DNA of 20,030 nucleotides from an uncultured Planctomycetaceae bacterium (GTDB lineage: Bacteria > Planctomycetota > Planctomycetia > Pirellulales > UBA1268). The stretch is taken from positions 1 through 20,030 of the forward strand of contig CAJAYZ010000112.1 of NCBI GenBank assembly GCA_903949225.1, written 5' to 3'. The notes under the pieces were generated by a model. That model did not search any database and was not told the DNA's origin. It saw only the letters and a list, made by a program, of their open reading frames with translations. The stretch's first letter is position 1; each line of letters starts with the position of its first letter. This document shows positions 1 to 7,383 of this stretch, in pieces. Position numbers and translations under genes: made by a program.

Positions 1-186
1 AGGGATCGTGGCAGAAGCGGCGACTGGCGCCGGAGGATCGGCGGCCGTCGCCGCCCTCGACAAGCCGAGCAGCATCAACAGGAGGAGGGGCAACCCACCC
101 ACGAGCGCCCGCTGGCGGACGGGTCTTCCGGGGCCGCAGGGGAGCCGCGACGGGGAGGAACGCCGGCGATCACGGCAGCGCGTCAT
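1..186 (-). CDS. Partial exported protein of unknown function (N-terminal 62 residues only)
   Basis: An open frame starts at an ATG at 186-184 and runs uninterrupted off the left edge. The ATG overlaps the stop codon of the preceding large gene (ATGA), a common sign of translational coupling in one operon. The visible residues form a long arginine-rich N-region (MTRCRDRRRSS...), a hydrophobic core of the type LVGGLPLLLLMLLGLS, and then SRAATAADPP, which fits a signal peptidase I site near ATA-AD. The product is therefore probably exported through Sec. No domain can be named because only the signal peptide and a few Pro/Ala-rich residues are inside the window. The overlap with the 1206-aa secreted protein upstream suggests that both act at the cell envelope. 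Confidence 0.7.
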   Translation of the reverse strand, partial: MTRCRDRRRSSPSRLPCGPGRPVRQRALVGGLPLLLLMLLGLSRAATAADPPAPVAASATIP

Positions 187-3100
187 GACAACGACCGTCC
201 CGGCGGCGCGGGGCGGACCACGGCCGGAGGATCGAGATTGACGATCAGCGACGGGGCCGCAAGCCGCGTCGAGTCGTCGTCGTGATCGTGCTCGTGATCG
301 TGGTCGTCGAAACGCTGCGGCACGGCCACCATGGGCACCACGGGTTCGGTCACCCGTCGCAGGCCGGCGGCGAGGAACGACAGCAGGCATCCCGGAATCG
401 CGGCTTGGACGACGAGGGGCGCGATGGCGGGGAACGCCACGGCCGCGAGCGTCGCCGGCAACGCCAGCGCGAAGACGGCGGGCACCCGACGCCAAGCGGG
501 GCGATAGACCATCGTCAGGCCGAGGGCCAGCAGCGGGCCCGACACGAGGAGGACGAGGAGCCAGGTGGGGAGCAGCCAGACGGTACCCGCTCCGGGCGAT
601 CCTGTACCGGCGAAGACGACGCGCCCCGACACCACCGGCGGTTCGGGGGGAGGCGTCGGCCGGACCGGTTCCCCGATCAGGATCGGGCCGGCCCCCGAGG
701 ACTTCGGGGCCACCGGCCGCCCCGCTCCCGCCACCCAGTCGGAGAGGACACCACGGTCGACCACCGGCACACGTTTGAGCCCCAGCGTCCCCCATTCCCA
801 GCGTTGCTGCGACGTCCAACGGCTCGGGGCAGCGAGGAGGTGTTCGTCGTCATCGAGGAGGAGATCCCAGAAGAAACGGCGTTGGAGCGTGCCATCGGCG
901 AACCGTGGCGCCTCGAGTTGGAGCGGACCTACCACCCCTCCCAGAAACCACGTCGCCCCGCCCCCCTCGGAGACGCTCCGCGGACGCGATGTCGCGATCG
1001 TCACCACAGCCGAGGCGCGTCCGCCTCCCTGCCCTGGGCCGCGCGGGATGTCGATCGCGACCGCGCCGTCAGGACGGACAGCCCCGACGATCATCGCGCC
1101 GTCGAGGCGAACCTCGACCGCCGCGGGGTCGGGGCTGCCGTCACGCATCGGCAGGCATGAGGGGGGAAGCGCCAGCACCAAGCGCCGCCCGGTCGTTGTC
1201 ACGGCGTACCGGAAGCGATCCTCGCGTCGATCGGCAACGATCCTCGTCTCGAGCCAGGCCGCTTCGACGACGGTGTCGCCGCTGCCATTCCCCGGCTGCG
1301 ACGAGAACGTCAGCGGAACCGACTCCTGGATCCGCGTCGCCACCCACACCCGTTCCAACGTGGGCAGGTTCGCGGCCACATCGCGCCTCCACACGTCGCC
1401 ACGGACATCGACGATCGGGCTCTCGTCCGAGACGAGCGTGAACGATTGGCGGCCGATCCGCGCCCCACGGGGAAGAACGAGCGGGAGCGGGGAGATCTCG
1501 GCTTCCCCCTGGGGCCGCGGCGTCGGCATCGTCCACCGGAGGACGATCTCCCCTTCGCCGAGGAGTGGGACGGCAAGCAGGCTGCGCCATGCCGTGCCGT
1601 CTGTGCCGGGGGTGGACGCATCACCGCCGGGCAGCGCGAACGGGGAGAGTCGCTGGGCGCCCTGCCGGATCTCGAACGTCCCCGCCTCGGCGATGGCGGC
1701 AGGCAGGACAACGTCGATCGACTCCAGCGGCAGATGGGCGACGTCCAACCGGAGCGTCTCCTCCACGACGGTCTCCTCCTCGCCGATCGTCGCCCGTGCA
1801 TCGACGGCCACATCGACACGACGCGGCAGCGAGCGCCGCGACGCCTGAAACTCCCCCGCCGCACCGTCGAGCCGGTAGACAAGTTGCCCGCGGTCTCCAT
1901 CGGCCCGCCTCGAGGCCGGCACCACCTGACGGACCAGGCCACGGATCTTCTCGCCATCGGGGAGGACCTCGATGTCGGCTTCAGCGGCCACCGTCATCGT
2001 CGCCGGCCCGACGAGGTCGGCGCGCGGTTGCGGCATCATCCAGGAGAGACGGTCGCCAGCACGATCGACTGTGAGCGCGGCGCGAAGGTCGACAACGGCA
2101 TCACCGGCGAGCGGTTGGAGAAAGGGGATCACCACCTCGCCGTCGCGCGATGCGACGGCCGCCGTGTCGACGAGGGTTGCCGGGGAGACTTCGTCGATCG
2201 TCCAGCCGGCCAAACCGATCGAGAGCCGCGTCACCGGCGCTCCCCGGACGGAGACCCGGAACTTGGCTTCCAGCACCACGCGCGTCTCCCCGATCGTGTA
2301 GCGGTACTCGGGCTCGACGACGACCCGACTGCTCCGCGGCCTGACCCGCATCGACAGGGTCGCCGGTTGGGCGTCATGGGCGAAGGCGGCCACGAAACCG
2401 GGCTGCCGCGCGGCCGGGGCGGGGTCGACACGTCGGTTGGCGCCGGGATCGTCCCAGTCGAGCTGCCACTCCCCGGCGACCACCAGCGCCGTTCGCCCCC
2501 GCTGCCGCCAGCCGGGGACATCCTCCACCGCGAAGCCGAGGGGATCGAAGGGAACGCGACCGGTGGGATCGACGGGACGCTCGCACTCGAGCTCCACCAG
2601 CGTCACGCCATCCGGATTCCGCGCCATCTGCACCTCGATGACCCGCGCCCCGTCTCCCCCCTCGAAAGCCTCGCCGTCGGCACGGATCAGCGACGCTGGC
2701 TCGCGGACGCGGACGAGCGTGCAGCGTGGCGGCAGCGTCAACCGCACCGTCCCTTGATCAGCCGGTAGGCCGTCGATCCGCACCGTCGCGTCGATGACGG
2801 CGACGCGGCCATCGATCCGCACGAGGCTCTCCACCGTCACCTGTGGCAGGACACCGGCGCGGGCCGCCGCAGCCCCCCGGCCAGCGATCCGGAATCTGGT
2901 CTCTCCACCGACCCCGTCGCAGATGACCCGGCTCCCCTCCGCCCCATCAGGCTCCACGCGTGGGGGGAGGCCGACGGGCTGGACGGTCACGACCGGCTCC
3001 GATCTCGTGGTCAGGATCACGCACCGCGACGTCGTCGCTACCGGCAGATCGAGGACGAAGGTCTCGCGATCGGCAAGCGTTTCGAGCGCCACCATCCCGC

Positions 3101-3803
3101 TGAGGATCACCGTGTGCCGATCGTCACGACTCCCCGACACCCATCCACGGTAGCCGCTGGCCATGGCCTCACGCTCTGGACGCGGCCCTTCGAGGATGAA
3201 TCGCCCCGGCCCCTCGACCCGCGGGTCGGCCGTGAGGATCAGCCCCGTGAGGCGCAGTGGCACATCGACCCAACCATCCCGGGTCTGGCGGACCTCGAGC
3301 GTGAGCTCGACGCGGCAGGTGTCGGCGTCGCCCCCCACCCCTGGGCGGACCTCAGCGACGAGGCGTTCGATGACCAGGCCGGGCGGTCGCGGCACCCCGG
3401 GCAGCCGCTCGCGCTGTCCGAGGAGTTCGAGAAAGTCGCGGTATTGGAATCCGGGCACCGGCACGAGCCGGCCACCGTCGTCCGGGAGATAGAAGATCTC
3501 GGGGGGCTGTTCGACGGGGCGCGGTTCTTGGCCGCCGTCGGGGCGGGCCACCGCAGCATCGCCAACCGCCTCGCCGCGCGGCGAACCTCCGGCGGGCACG
3601 CTGCCAGCGGGGCGCAGACTCCCGGCAGGCTCGGCGGGGGCAGCAGCGGCCTTCCCTGCCGGCGGCTCTCCCTGTGGCCGTGCCAAAGCGATCGTTCCCA
3701 GCCCGATGGCGAACGCCACAACGACGATCCCCATCCGGAGCGCCTGGCCGATCCCCGGGCGGGTGTGGGGGGGCGCGGTGGTCGATCGCTTCCGCTTTGG
3801 CAT
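183..3803 (-). CDS. Very large secreted/membrane-anchored protein of unknown function (1206 aa)
   Basis: No known domain was recognised. From the ATG at 3803 the protein has a basic N-terminus (MPKRKRS), a hydrophobic segment at about residues 24-41 (MGIVVVAFAIGLGTIALA) that acts as signal peptide or anchor, and a Pro/Ala-rich linker to about residue 100. Roughly 950 residues of beta-rich, charged sequence with alternating hydrophobic strands follow, typical of an extracytoplasmic repeat-like structure. Two or three hydrophobic helices lie at about 1073-1146. The tail contains a dense His/Asp cluster at about 1166-1177 (DDHDHEHDHDDD). The frame stays open upstream to 4004, but that extension lacks signal-peptide character and would pass through a repeated element at 3818-3848, so the start at 3803 is preferred; a GGAG lies directly before it. 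The stop overlaps the start of the next exported protein. Large secreted proteins without recognised domains are common in planctomycetes, and an envelope role is inferred only from topology. Confidence 0.8.
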   Translation of the reverse strand: MPKRKRSTTAPPHTRPGIGQALRMGIVVVAFAIGLGTIALARPQGEPPAGKAAAAPAEPAGSLRPAGSVPAGGSPRGEAVGDAAVARPDGGQEPRPVEQPPEIFYLPDDGGRLVPVPGFQYRDFLELLGQRERLPGVPRPPGLVIERLVAEVRPGVGGDADTCRVELTLEVRQTRDGWVDVPLRLTGLILTADPRVEGPGRFILEGPRPEREAMASGYRGWVSGSRDDRHTVILSGMVALETLADRETFVLDLPVATTSRCVILTTRSEPVVTVQPVGLPPRVEPDGAEGSRVICDGVGGETRFRIAGRGAAAARAGVLPQVTVESLVRIDGRVAVIDATVRIDGLPADQGTVRLTLPPRCTLVRVREPASLIRADGEAFEGGDGARVIEVQMARNPDGVTLVELECERPVDPTGRVPFDPLGFAVEDVPGWRQRGRTALVVAGEWQLDWDDPGANRRVDPAPAARQPGFVAAFAHDAQPATLSMRVRPRSSRVVVEPEYRYTIGETRVVLEAKFRVSVRGAPVTRLSIGLAGWTIDEVSPATLVDTAAVASRDGEVVIPFLQPLAGDAVVDLRAALTVDRAGDRLSWMMPQPRADLVGPATMTVAAEADIEVLPDGEKIRGLVRQVVPASRRADGDRGQLVYRLDGAAGEFQASRRSLPRRVDVAVDARATIGEEETVVEETLRLDVAHLPLESIDVVLPAAIAEAGTFEIRQGAQRLSPFALPGGDASTPGTDGTAWRSLLAVPLLGEGEIVLRWTMPTPRPQGEAEISPLPLVLPRGARIGRQSFTLVSDESPIVDVRGDVWRRDVAANLPTLERVWVATRIQESVPLTFSSQPGNGSGDTVVEAAWLETRIVADRREDRFRYAVTTTGRRLVLALPPSCLPMRDGSPDPAAVEVRLDGAMIVGAVRPDGAVAIDIPRGPGQGGGRASAVVTIATSRPRSVSEGGGATWFLGGVVGPLQLEAPRFADGTLQRRFFWDLLLDDDEHLLAAPSRWTSQQRWEWGTLGLKRVPVVDRGVLSDWVAGAGRPVAPKSSGAGPILIGEPVRPTPPPEPPVVSGRVVFAGTGSPGAGTVWLLPTWLLVLLVSGPLLALGLTMVYRPAWRRVPAVFALALPATLAAVAFPAIAPLVVQAAIPGCLLSFLAAGLRRVTEPVVPMVAVPQRFDDHDHEHDHDDDSTRLAAPSLIVNLDPPAVVRPAPPGRSLS

Positions 3804-3817
3804 CTCCACCCCTGGGA

Positions 3818-3848
3818 TTGTCTGGACACAGCGTTGTCTGGACACAGC
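3818..3848. repeat. Two direct copies of a 15-bp dyad-containing element upstream of the large secreted gene
   Basis: TTGTCTGGACACAGC occurs at 3818-3832 and again at 3834-3848, a period of 16 bp. Each copy contains the inverted repeat TGTC-N2-GACA. On the coding strand the copies lie about 15 to 45 bases upstream of the ATG at 3803, where an operator or a leader element would sit. The identity of any binding protein is unknown. Confidence 0.6.
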
Positions 3849-4019
3849 TCGGTCGGACGTCGTCCCGGCCTTCCCTTCGACACTAGCTTCCCGGGGCCCG
3901 CGACGCACACCAATCGGGTGGGAAGGAGCCCCGTCTGCCGGGGCCATCCGACCGTCACGACACGCTCCACCGGCACGACCGGCGCCGGCGGCATCCCGAT
4001 GCACCGCGACGCCTGGCCG

Positions 4020-4808
4020 TCAAACGAGCCACGGGGGAAGGATGCGTTGGAGCTCGTCGAGGAGCCGGGCGCTCGCAGCTGTGATGAACGCGGGGGTGTC
4101 GAGGACGAGATCCGGCCCGGCGGCGAACGGCCCGACACACCCTCCGGCCTCCCGAACCAGGAGGAGCCCGGCGGCGACGTCCCATGACTTGATGCTCCTT
4201 ACCCAGAAAGCGTCGAAGCGTCCGCAGGCGACATAGGCGAGATTGATCGCCGATGAACCGCTCCGACGGATCGCCAGCGCGTGGGGAACGACGGCGAGAA
4301 AATCCTGGACGGCCGGGGAGTTGCCGTCGACCTGAGCCGGAAAACTCACCGCCACGACAGCCTCGGAGAGCGTGGCCGTCGGCGCGGCGACGATGCTCCG
4401 TCCGTTGAGCCATGCCCCTCCTCCGGCCCGCGCGGTGAAGCATTCGTCGCGGACGGGATCATAGATCGCGCCGACGACGAGCTCGTCGCCGCGGGCGAGG
4501 GCCACCGAGGTGCAGTACGCGGGGATCCCCTTGACGTAATTCGTCGTGCCGTCGAGCGGATCGACGATCCAGCGGTACTCGCCGGCCCCTCCGGCCGCGC
4601 CCCCCGGCGCCGACTCCTCCCCGACGAACCCGTGATCGGGGAACGCCCCGAGCACGATTCGCTGGACCTCGGCCTGCGCCGCGACGTCGGCCTCGGTGAC
4701 GAAGTCACGCGGCCCCTTCGACGACACCGCAAACCGCCCCACCCAATCCTGGAGCACGCTCCCTCCGGCACGGGCGGCGGCTTCGCAGATGGCAAGCGGG
4801 TCGGGCAT
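4020..4808 (-). CDS. Inositol monophosphatase family protein (SuhB/CysQ-like)
   Basis: The 262-aa protein belongs to the Mg2+-dependent, lithium-sensitive phosphatase family (PF00459), which hydrolyses phosphate monoesters such as inositol-1-phosphate, histidinol phosphate or PAP in the cytoplasm. All metal-binding motifs are visible: GEES at about 63-66, WIVDPLDGTTN at about 80-90 (metal ligands D83 and D86) and SWDVAAG at about 208-214 (D210). The length matches the family. The substrate cannot be settled from sequence: SuhB-type inositol phosphatase, histidinol-phosphatase HisN and CysQ share these motifs. The ATG at 4808 has a GGAG about 9 bases upstream. The next gene in the same direction begins 216 bases beyond the stop, so co-transcription is possible but not compelling. 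Confidence 0.92.
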   Translation of the reverse strand: MPDPLAICEAAARAGGSVLQDWVGRFAVSSKGPRDFVTEADVAAQAEVQRIVLGAFPDHGFVGEESAPGGAAGGAGEYRWIVDPLDGTTNYVKGIPAYCTSVALARGDELVVGAIYDPVRDECFTARAGGGAWLNGRSIVAAPTATLSEAVVAVSFPAQVDGNSPAVQDFLAVVPHALAIRRSGSSAINLAYVACGRFDAFWVRSIKSWDVAAGLLLVREAGGCVGPFAAGPDLVLDTPAFITAASARLLDELQRILPPWLV

Positions 4809-4851
4809 GGTTGCGGGCTCCGGGACTGACGGGGCACAAAAGAGACGGCTT

Positions 4852-4864
4852 CCTGACCGTCAGG
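4852..4864. promoter_or_regulatory. Perfect 6-bp-arm palindrome in the divergent intergenic region
   Basis: CCTGAC-C-GTCAGG is a perfect inverted repeat with a one-base centre, about 45 bases upstream of the phosphatase ATG at 4808 and inside the 4809-5042 region between divergently transcribed genes. The position suits an operator, but no regulator can be named. A chance palindrome of this size is possible in GC-rich DNA. Confidence 0.25.
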
Positions 4865-4984
4865 GCCCCTGCGACCACCAAACTACCAGACGCCGGCGGG
4901 GCACGTTCTCTCCAGCCTGCCAGAGGATCACCGCGGGGCCGGCTCTCGTCGCCGGAAGTGGTGGAGGGCTTTTCCCCGCGACAG

Positions 4985-4990
4985 CTACAA
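4985..4990 (+). promoter_or_regulatory. Candidate -10 element (TACAAT)
   Basis: TACAAT, within GCTACAAT, lies about 53 bases upstream of the ATG at 5043. It stands out in very GC-rich sequence and differs by one base from the sigma-70 -10 consensus. No convincing -35 box was found 16-18 bases upstream. An identical hexamer lies at a similar distance before the AI-2E transporter gene. Confidence 0.35.
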
Positions 4991-5042
4991 TGCCCCTCCG
5001 CCGGCATCCGTTCCGGCTTCTGTGTCTGGCGAGGATTGCCCC

Positions 5043-5792
5043 ATGTCGAGATCACGGTCCGCATCGTCTCACGCCAGTCAATCGTCCCAGGCCAGTCAGG
5101 TGAAGGCCCTCCGCGGCCGCGTTGACAGCGTCTGGGCGCTCGCCGGCGGCAGGGCCGAGGATCGGGATCGGGGCGTCGTCCTCGATCTCTCCGTCCCTGC
5201 CGCAGGGCTTGTCACTCCAGCGGGTGATCGGCTGCTCGGTTTCGATGTCGGTGTCGGGCGGCCGCCACTCGATACGTGGGTGCGCGGCAACGACGTCACG
5301 GCGGTCTGGGAGCCGGGAGACGATCGCGGCCTCCGCGCCACCGGGCTGTGGCGCTCTCATGGCGCCGACGACGGCGTGGTCTCCTGGGAGCTCGTCGCCT
5401 CGGCCACCACACGTCTGCTTCACGCCGATGCCACGCTGGCGGTGACCTCCGAGGTCGCGGCCGCCGAACTCCTCTCGGCAGCGTGGCGATCTGACATACG
5501 CTCGTCCTTTCTCCCCGGAACCCCCACCGACCATGGTCTCGTGCTTCTCCGCCGTGGGGATGGCACCAGCATCCTCATCATGCTCCATCCCAACGATGAC
5601 CAGACCGTGACCGTCGCCGTCGAGCACGGGCGGGCCCGCGTTGGCTGCTGGCTGTTCTCCACCGGCGTCGAGAAGGGGGTGCTGCTGCGGAGCCGGGTCA
5701 TCGCCGCCATTGGCCCGACCGCTGACGACACCGCCTGGGGGGCCAGGCTTGCCGCCCGATTTGCCAGCTCGCCGCCGGTGCTCTCGACCTGA
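5043..5792 (+). CDS. Protein of unknown function (249 aa)
   Basis: No known family was recognised. The protein has a Ser/Gln-rich N-terminus of about 25 residues without a hydrophobic core, so it looks cytoplasmic. It continues as a mixed, probably beta-rich domain with short strands (GVVLDLSVP, GLVLLRR, TSILIMLHPND, TVTVAVEHG, GVLLRSRVIAAIG) and no transmembrane segments. Two starts are in frame: GTG at 5022 and ATG at 5043. The ATG is preferred because GAGG lies about ten bases before it and a TACAAT element is upstream. It is the first gene of a plus-strand run leading into the pseudo-nuclease/ATPase pair, but a 225-base gap separates it from the next gene, so an operon link is uncertain. 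High-GC codon use matches its neighbours. Confidence 0.7.
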   Translation: MSRSRSASSHASQSSQASQVKALRGRVDSVWALAGGRAEDRDRGVVLDLSVPAAGLVTPAGDRLLGFDVGVGRPPLDTWVRGNDVTAVWEPGDDRGLRATGLWRSHGADDGVVSWELVASATTRLLHADATLAVTSEVAAAELLSAAWRSDIRSSFLPGTPTDHGLVLLRRGDGTSILIMLHPNDDQTVTVAVEHGRARVGCWLFSTGVEKGVLLRSRVIAAIGPTADDTAWGARLAARFASSPPVLST

Positions 5793-5802
5793 GAGACAAC
5801 GG

Positions 5803-5824
5803 GCGGGCCTCCGCGGTGTTTTTT
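5803..5824 (+). terminator. Weak terminator-like sequence after the 249-aa gene
   Basis: A four-base GC stem, GCGG-gcct-CCGC, at 5803-5814 is followed after four bases by six T residues at 5819-5824, eleven bases beyond the stop codon at 5792. The stem is too short for a confident intrinsic terminator, but the T run is unusual in this GC-rich DNA. Confidence 0.25.
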
Positions 5825-6004
5825 CCGCTGGAGCGATCAGGGCCCACGCGTTACATTGCCCCCATCTTCCCCACTTTTCACGAGCCACGGATCGGCTCCG
5901 CCGCGGCACTTTGTCCGTTGGGACACGCCGTAGAAACTCGGAACGGTGACGTTCGACGCCTCCCGTGTGGGAGGTGTGGAACATGAGGGACGGATCAGGT
6001 CACT

Positions 6005-6010
6005 GGAGGA
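6005..6010 (+). promoter_or_regulatory. Ribosome binding site that decides the start of the pseudo-nuclease
   Basis: GGAGGA lies seven bases before a GTG at 6018. The frame is open further upstream, to a GTG at 5946, but the 6018 start gives a protein beginning MADIVFAFDAALDRPM. That matches the position where SbcD/YhaO proteins begin, with their first strand and first metal motif. Confidence 0.65.
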
Positions 6011-6017
6011 CCTCGCC

Positions 6018-7325
6018 GTGGCAGACATCGTCTTCGCCTTCGATGCGGCGCTCGACCGCCCGATGCCGGTTCCGGCCAGCGCTCCGGCCGATGTTGTCGA
6101 CACCTTCGCCGCGGCCCCCTGGGAGGCTTTTGAGGTGGCGGTGACCACCGCCCGTCAGGCCCGGGCGGCGGCGCTGGTGCTGTTCGGCTCGACGCTCGAT
6201 CCGCTCCGCGCGAGTCCCGCGCAGGCGGCCAGGCTCCGTGCCATGATCACGGCCCTCACCGCCGAGGGATGCCTGACGGTGTGGGTGGCCGACGATGCCA
6301 CCGACTGCGCCAACATCGCCCGGGCACTCGCCGAGCCAACCGGGCTTTCGTTCGTAACGCCGGCAGCGCCGCAGCGGCTCGACATCCGCGGGCTGTCGGT
6401 GGAGATCTGTTCGGCGCGGGGCCCGGTGGTGGCCACGACGGGCGTCGGGCAACTCGTCCCGTCGTTCGCGTCGGCCCATTCCTCGCTCCTCCCGGCGCAG
6501 CGACGGATCGTCGTCGGTTGGGATGATGCCTGGAGCTCGATCCACGCCGAGGGGGCCGCTCCCCTCCACGGCCTCCATGCGCCGCTGGCCACCGGCGCCG
6601 GGCCGGCGTCGGGGACGTTCTTCGTGTGGGGATCGCGCCGCGTCCAGGCGGTGCCGGCGGGCGTTCATCCCCTCCCCGCCCTCCAGGCACGCCTCGCCAG
6701 CGAAGCGGCAGCCGGCGCCTGCGGCGCGGTGACGCTAACCACCCTCGGGCCCGTCACGCCGGGGCTCCCAGCGCCGCTCCATCCGCTCGCCGCACCGTCG
6801 CTGGCATCGGGCCCCATCGGTTCGCAGGCCGCGCTCAGCCTTTCGGCCGTGGCTGACCATCGTCCCGCGTGGCGGGAGGTGCCGACGCACCGGATCACCT
6901 GGCGGACGCTGGCGCTGCAATCCCTCGCCGGCAACGACGAGGAACTCGCCACGACGATCTGGGGGGCACTCGAAGCGATGACCCCCGACCCGACCGGCCC
7001 GCTCCATGTCGTCCGCATCGCCATCGACTGCGGTGGGAGCCTCGCTCGACGGATCCATGTCTCGGAGATCTCGGCTGAGACGATGAGCCGGCTCCGCGAG
7101 CTCTTCGACCCGCGGTCGTTCCGCGTCTGGTGCCAGGAGCTCGAGGCCGACCGCAACGAACCGCTCGTGGCACTGCTGCGAAATGCCTCGTCGAGCGCCT
7201 CCGGCACCACGGCCTCGTTTGCCTCGCTCCTCGCCGAGAAGGTGCTCGACGGGGAGAAGCATGCGGGGGCCTCGGGGCCACGTGAAGCGGCTTGGGTGGC
7301 GCTGGAATTGATGGAATCGACCTGA
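6018..7325 (+). CDS. Degenerate SbcD/YhaO-like metallophosphoesterase (probable pseudo-nuclease partner of the ATPase)
   Basis: The 435-aa protein reads as a DNA-repair exonuclease of the YhaO/SbcD type with its metal ligands lost. Aligned by eye, FDAALD at 8-13 replaces the A-D-L-H-L-D motif (His to Ala11). LVLFGSTLD at 53-61 replaces the I-A-G-D-L-F-D motif (Asp to Ser58). VADDATD at 90-96 replaces the GNHD motif. VVGWDD at 165-170 has Trp where a His is expected. WGSRR at 204-208 replaces the GHxH motif. The family-like stretch after it, PAGVHPLPALQAR (compare PG.LQGRHP.E in active members), supports the alignment. A C-terminal region with a VRIAI strand and a SRLRELF helix resembles the YhaO cap. 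It lies 58 bases before the Rad50/YhaN-like ATPase gene, the usual arrangement for this pair. The fold assignment is inference from motif spacing and context. If correct, the protein probably has no nuclease activity and may act as a structural or DNA-binding subunit. Confidence 0.6.
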   Translation: MADIVFAFDAALDRPMPVPASAPADVVDTFAAAPWEAFEVAVTTARQARAAALVLFGSTLDPLRASPAQAARLRAMITALTAEGCLTVWVADDATDCANIARALAEPTGLSFVTPAAPQRLDIRGLSVEICSARGPVVATTGVGQLVPSFASAHSSLLPAQRRIVVGWDDAWSSIHAEGAAPLHGLHAPLATGAGPASGTFFVWGSRRVQAVPAGVHPLPALQARLASEAAAGACGAVTLTTLGPVTPGLPAPLHPLAAPSLASGPIGSQAALSLSAVADHRPAWREVPTHRITWRTLALQSLAGNDEELATTIWGALEAMTPDPTGPLHVVRIAIDCGGSLARRIHVSEISAETMSRLRELFDPRSFRVWCQELEADRNEPLVALLRNASSSASGTTASFASLLAEKVLDGEKHAGASGPREAAWVALELMEST

Positions 7326-7369
7326 CCGATCGACCAGGGGGGTGGCCGGCGCCACGGGCACCGGCCACC

Positions 7370-7376
7370 GGAGGAG
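7370..7376 (+). promoter_or_regulatory. Strong ribosome binding site fixing the ATPase start
   Basis: GGAGGAG lies seven bases before the ATG at 7384. An in-frame GTG at 7342 would add 14 residues unlike the family; the family begins with the MIIERIHIDRFG strand just before the Walker A motif. Confidence 0.75.
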
Positions 7377-7383
7377 CAGCCGT

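Noticed and set aside
1446..2768. 440-codon plus-strand frame
   Set aside because: Antisense to the giant secreted protein; no ribosome site and shadow-type composition.
3804..4004. N-terminal extension of the 1206-aa secreted protein
   Set aside because: The frame is open, but the extension lacks a signal peptide, would bury the real hydrophobic segment at residue 90, and runs through the duplicated 15-bp element.
5852..5857. TACATT as a -10 element for the pseudo-nuclease gene
   Set aside because: It lies about 160 bases before the chosen GTG at 6018 and no -35 box accompanies it; too weak to list as a feature.
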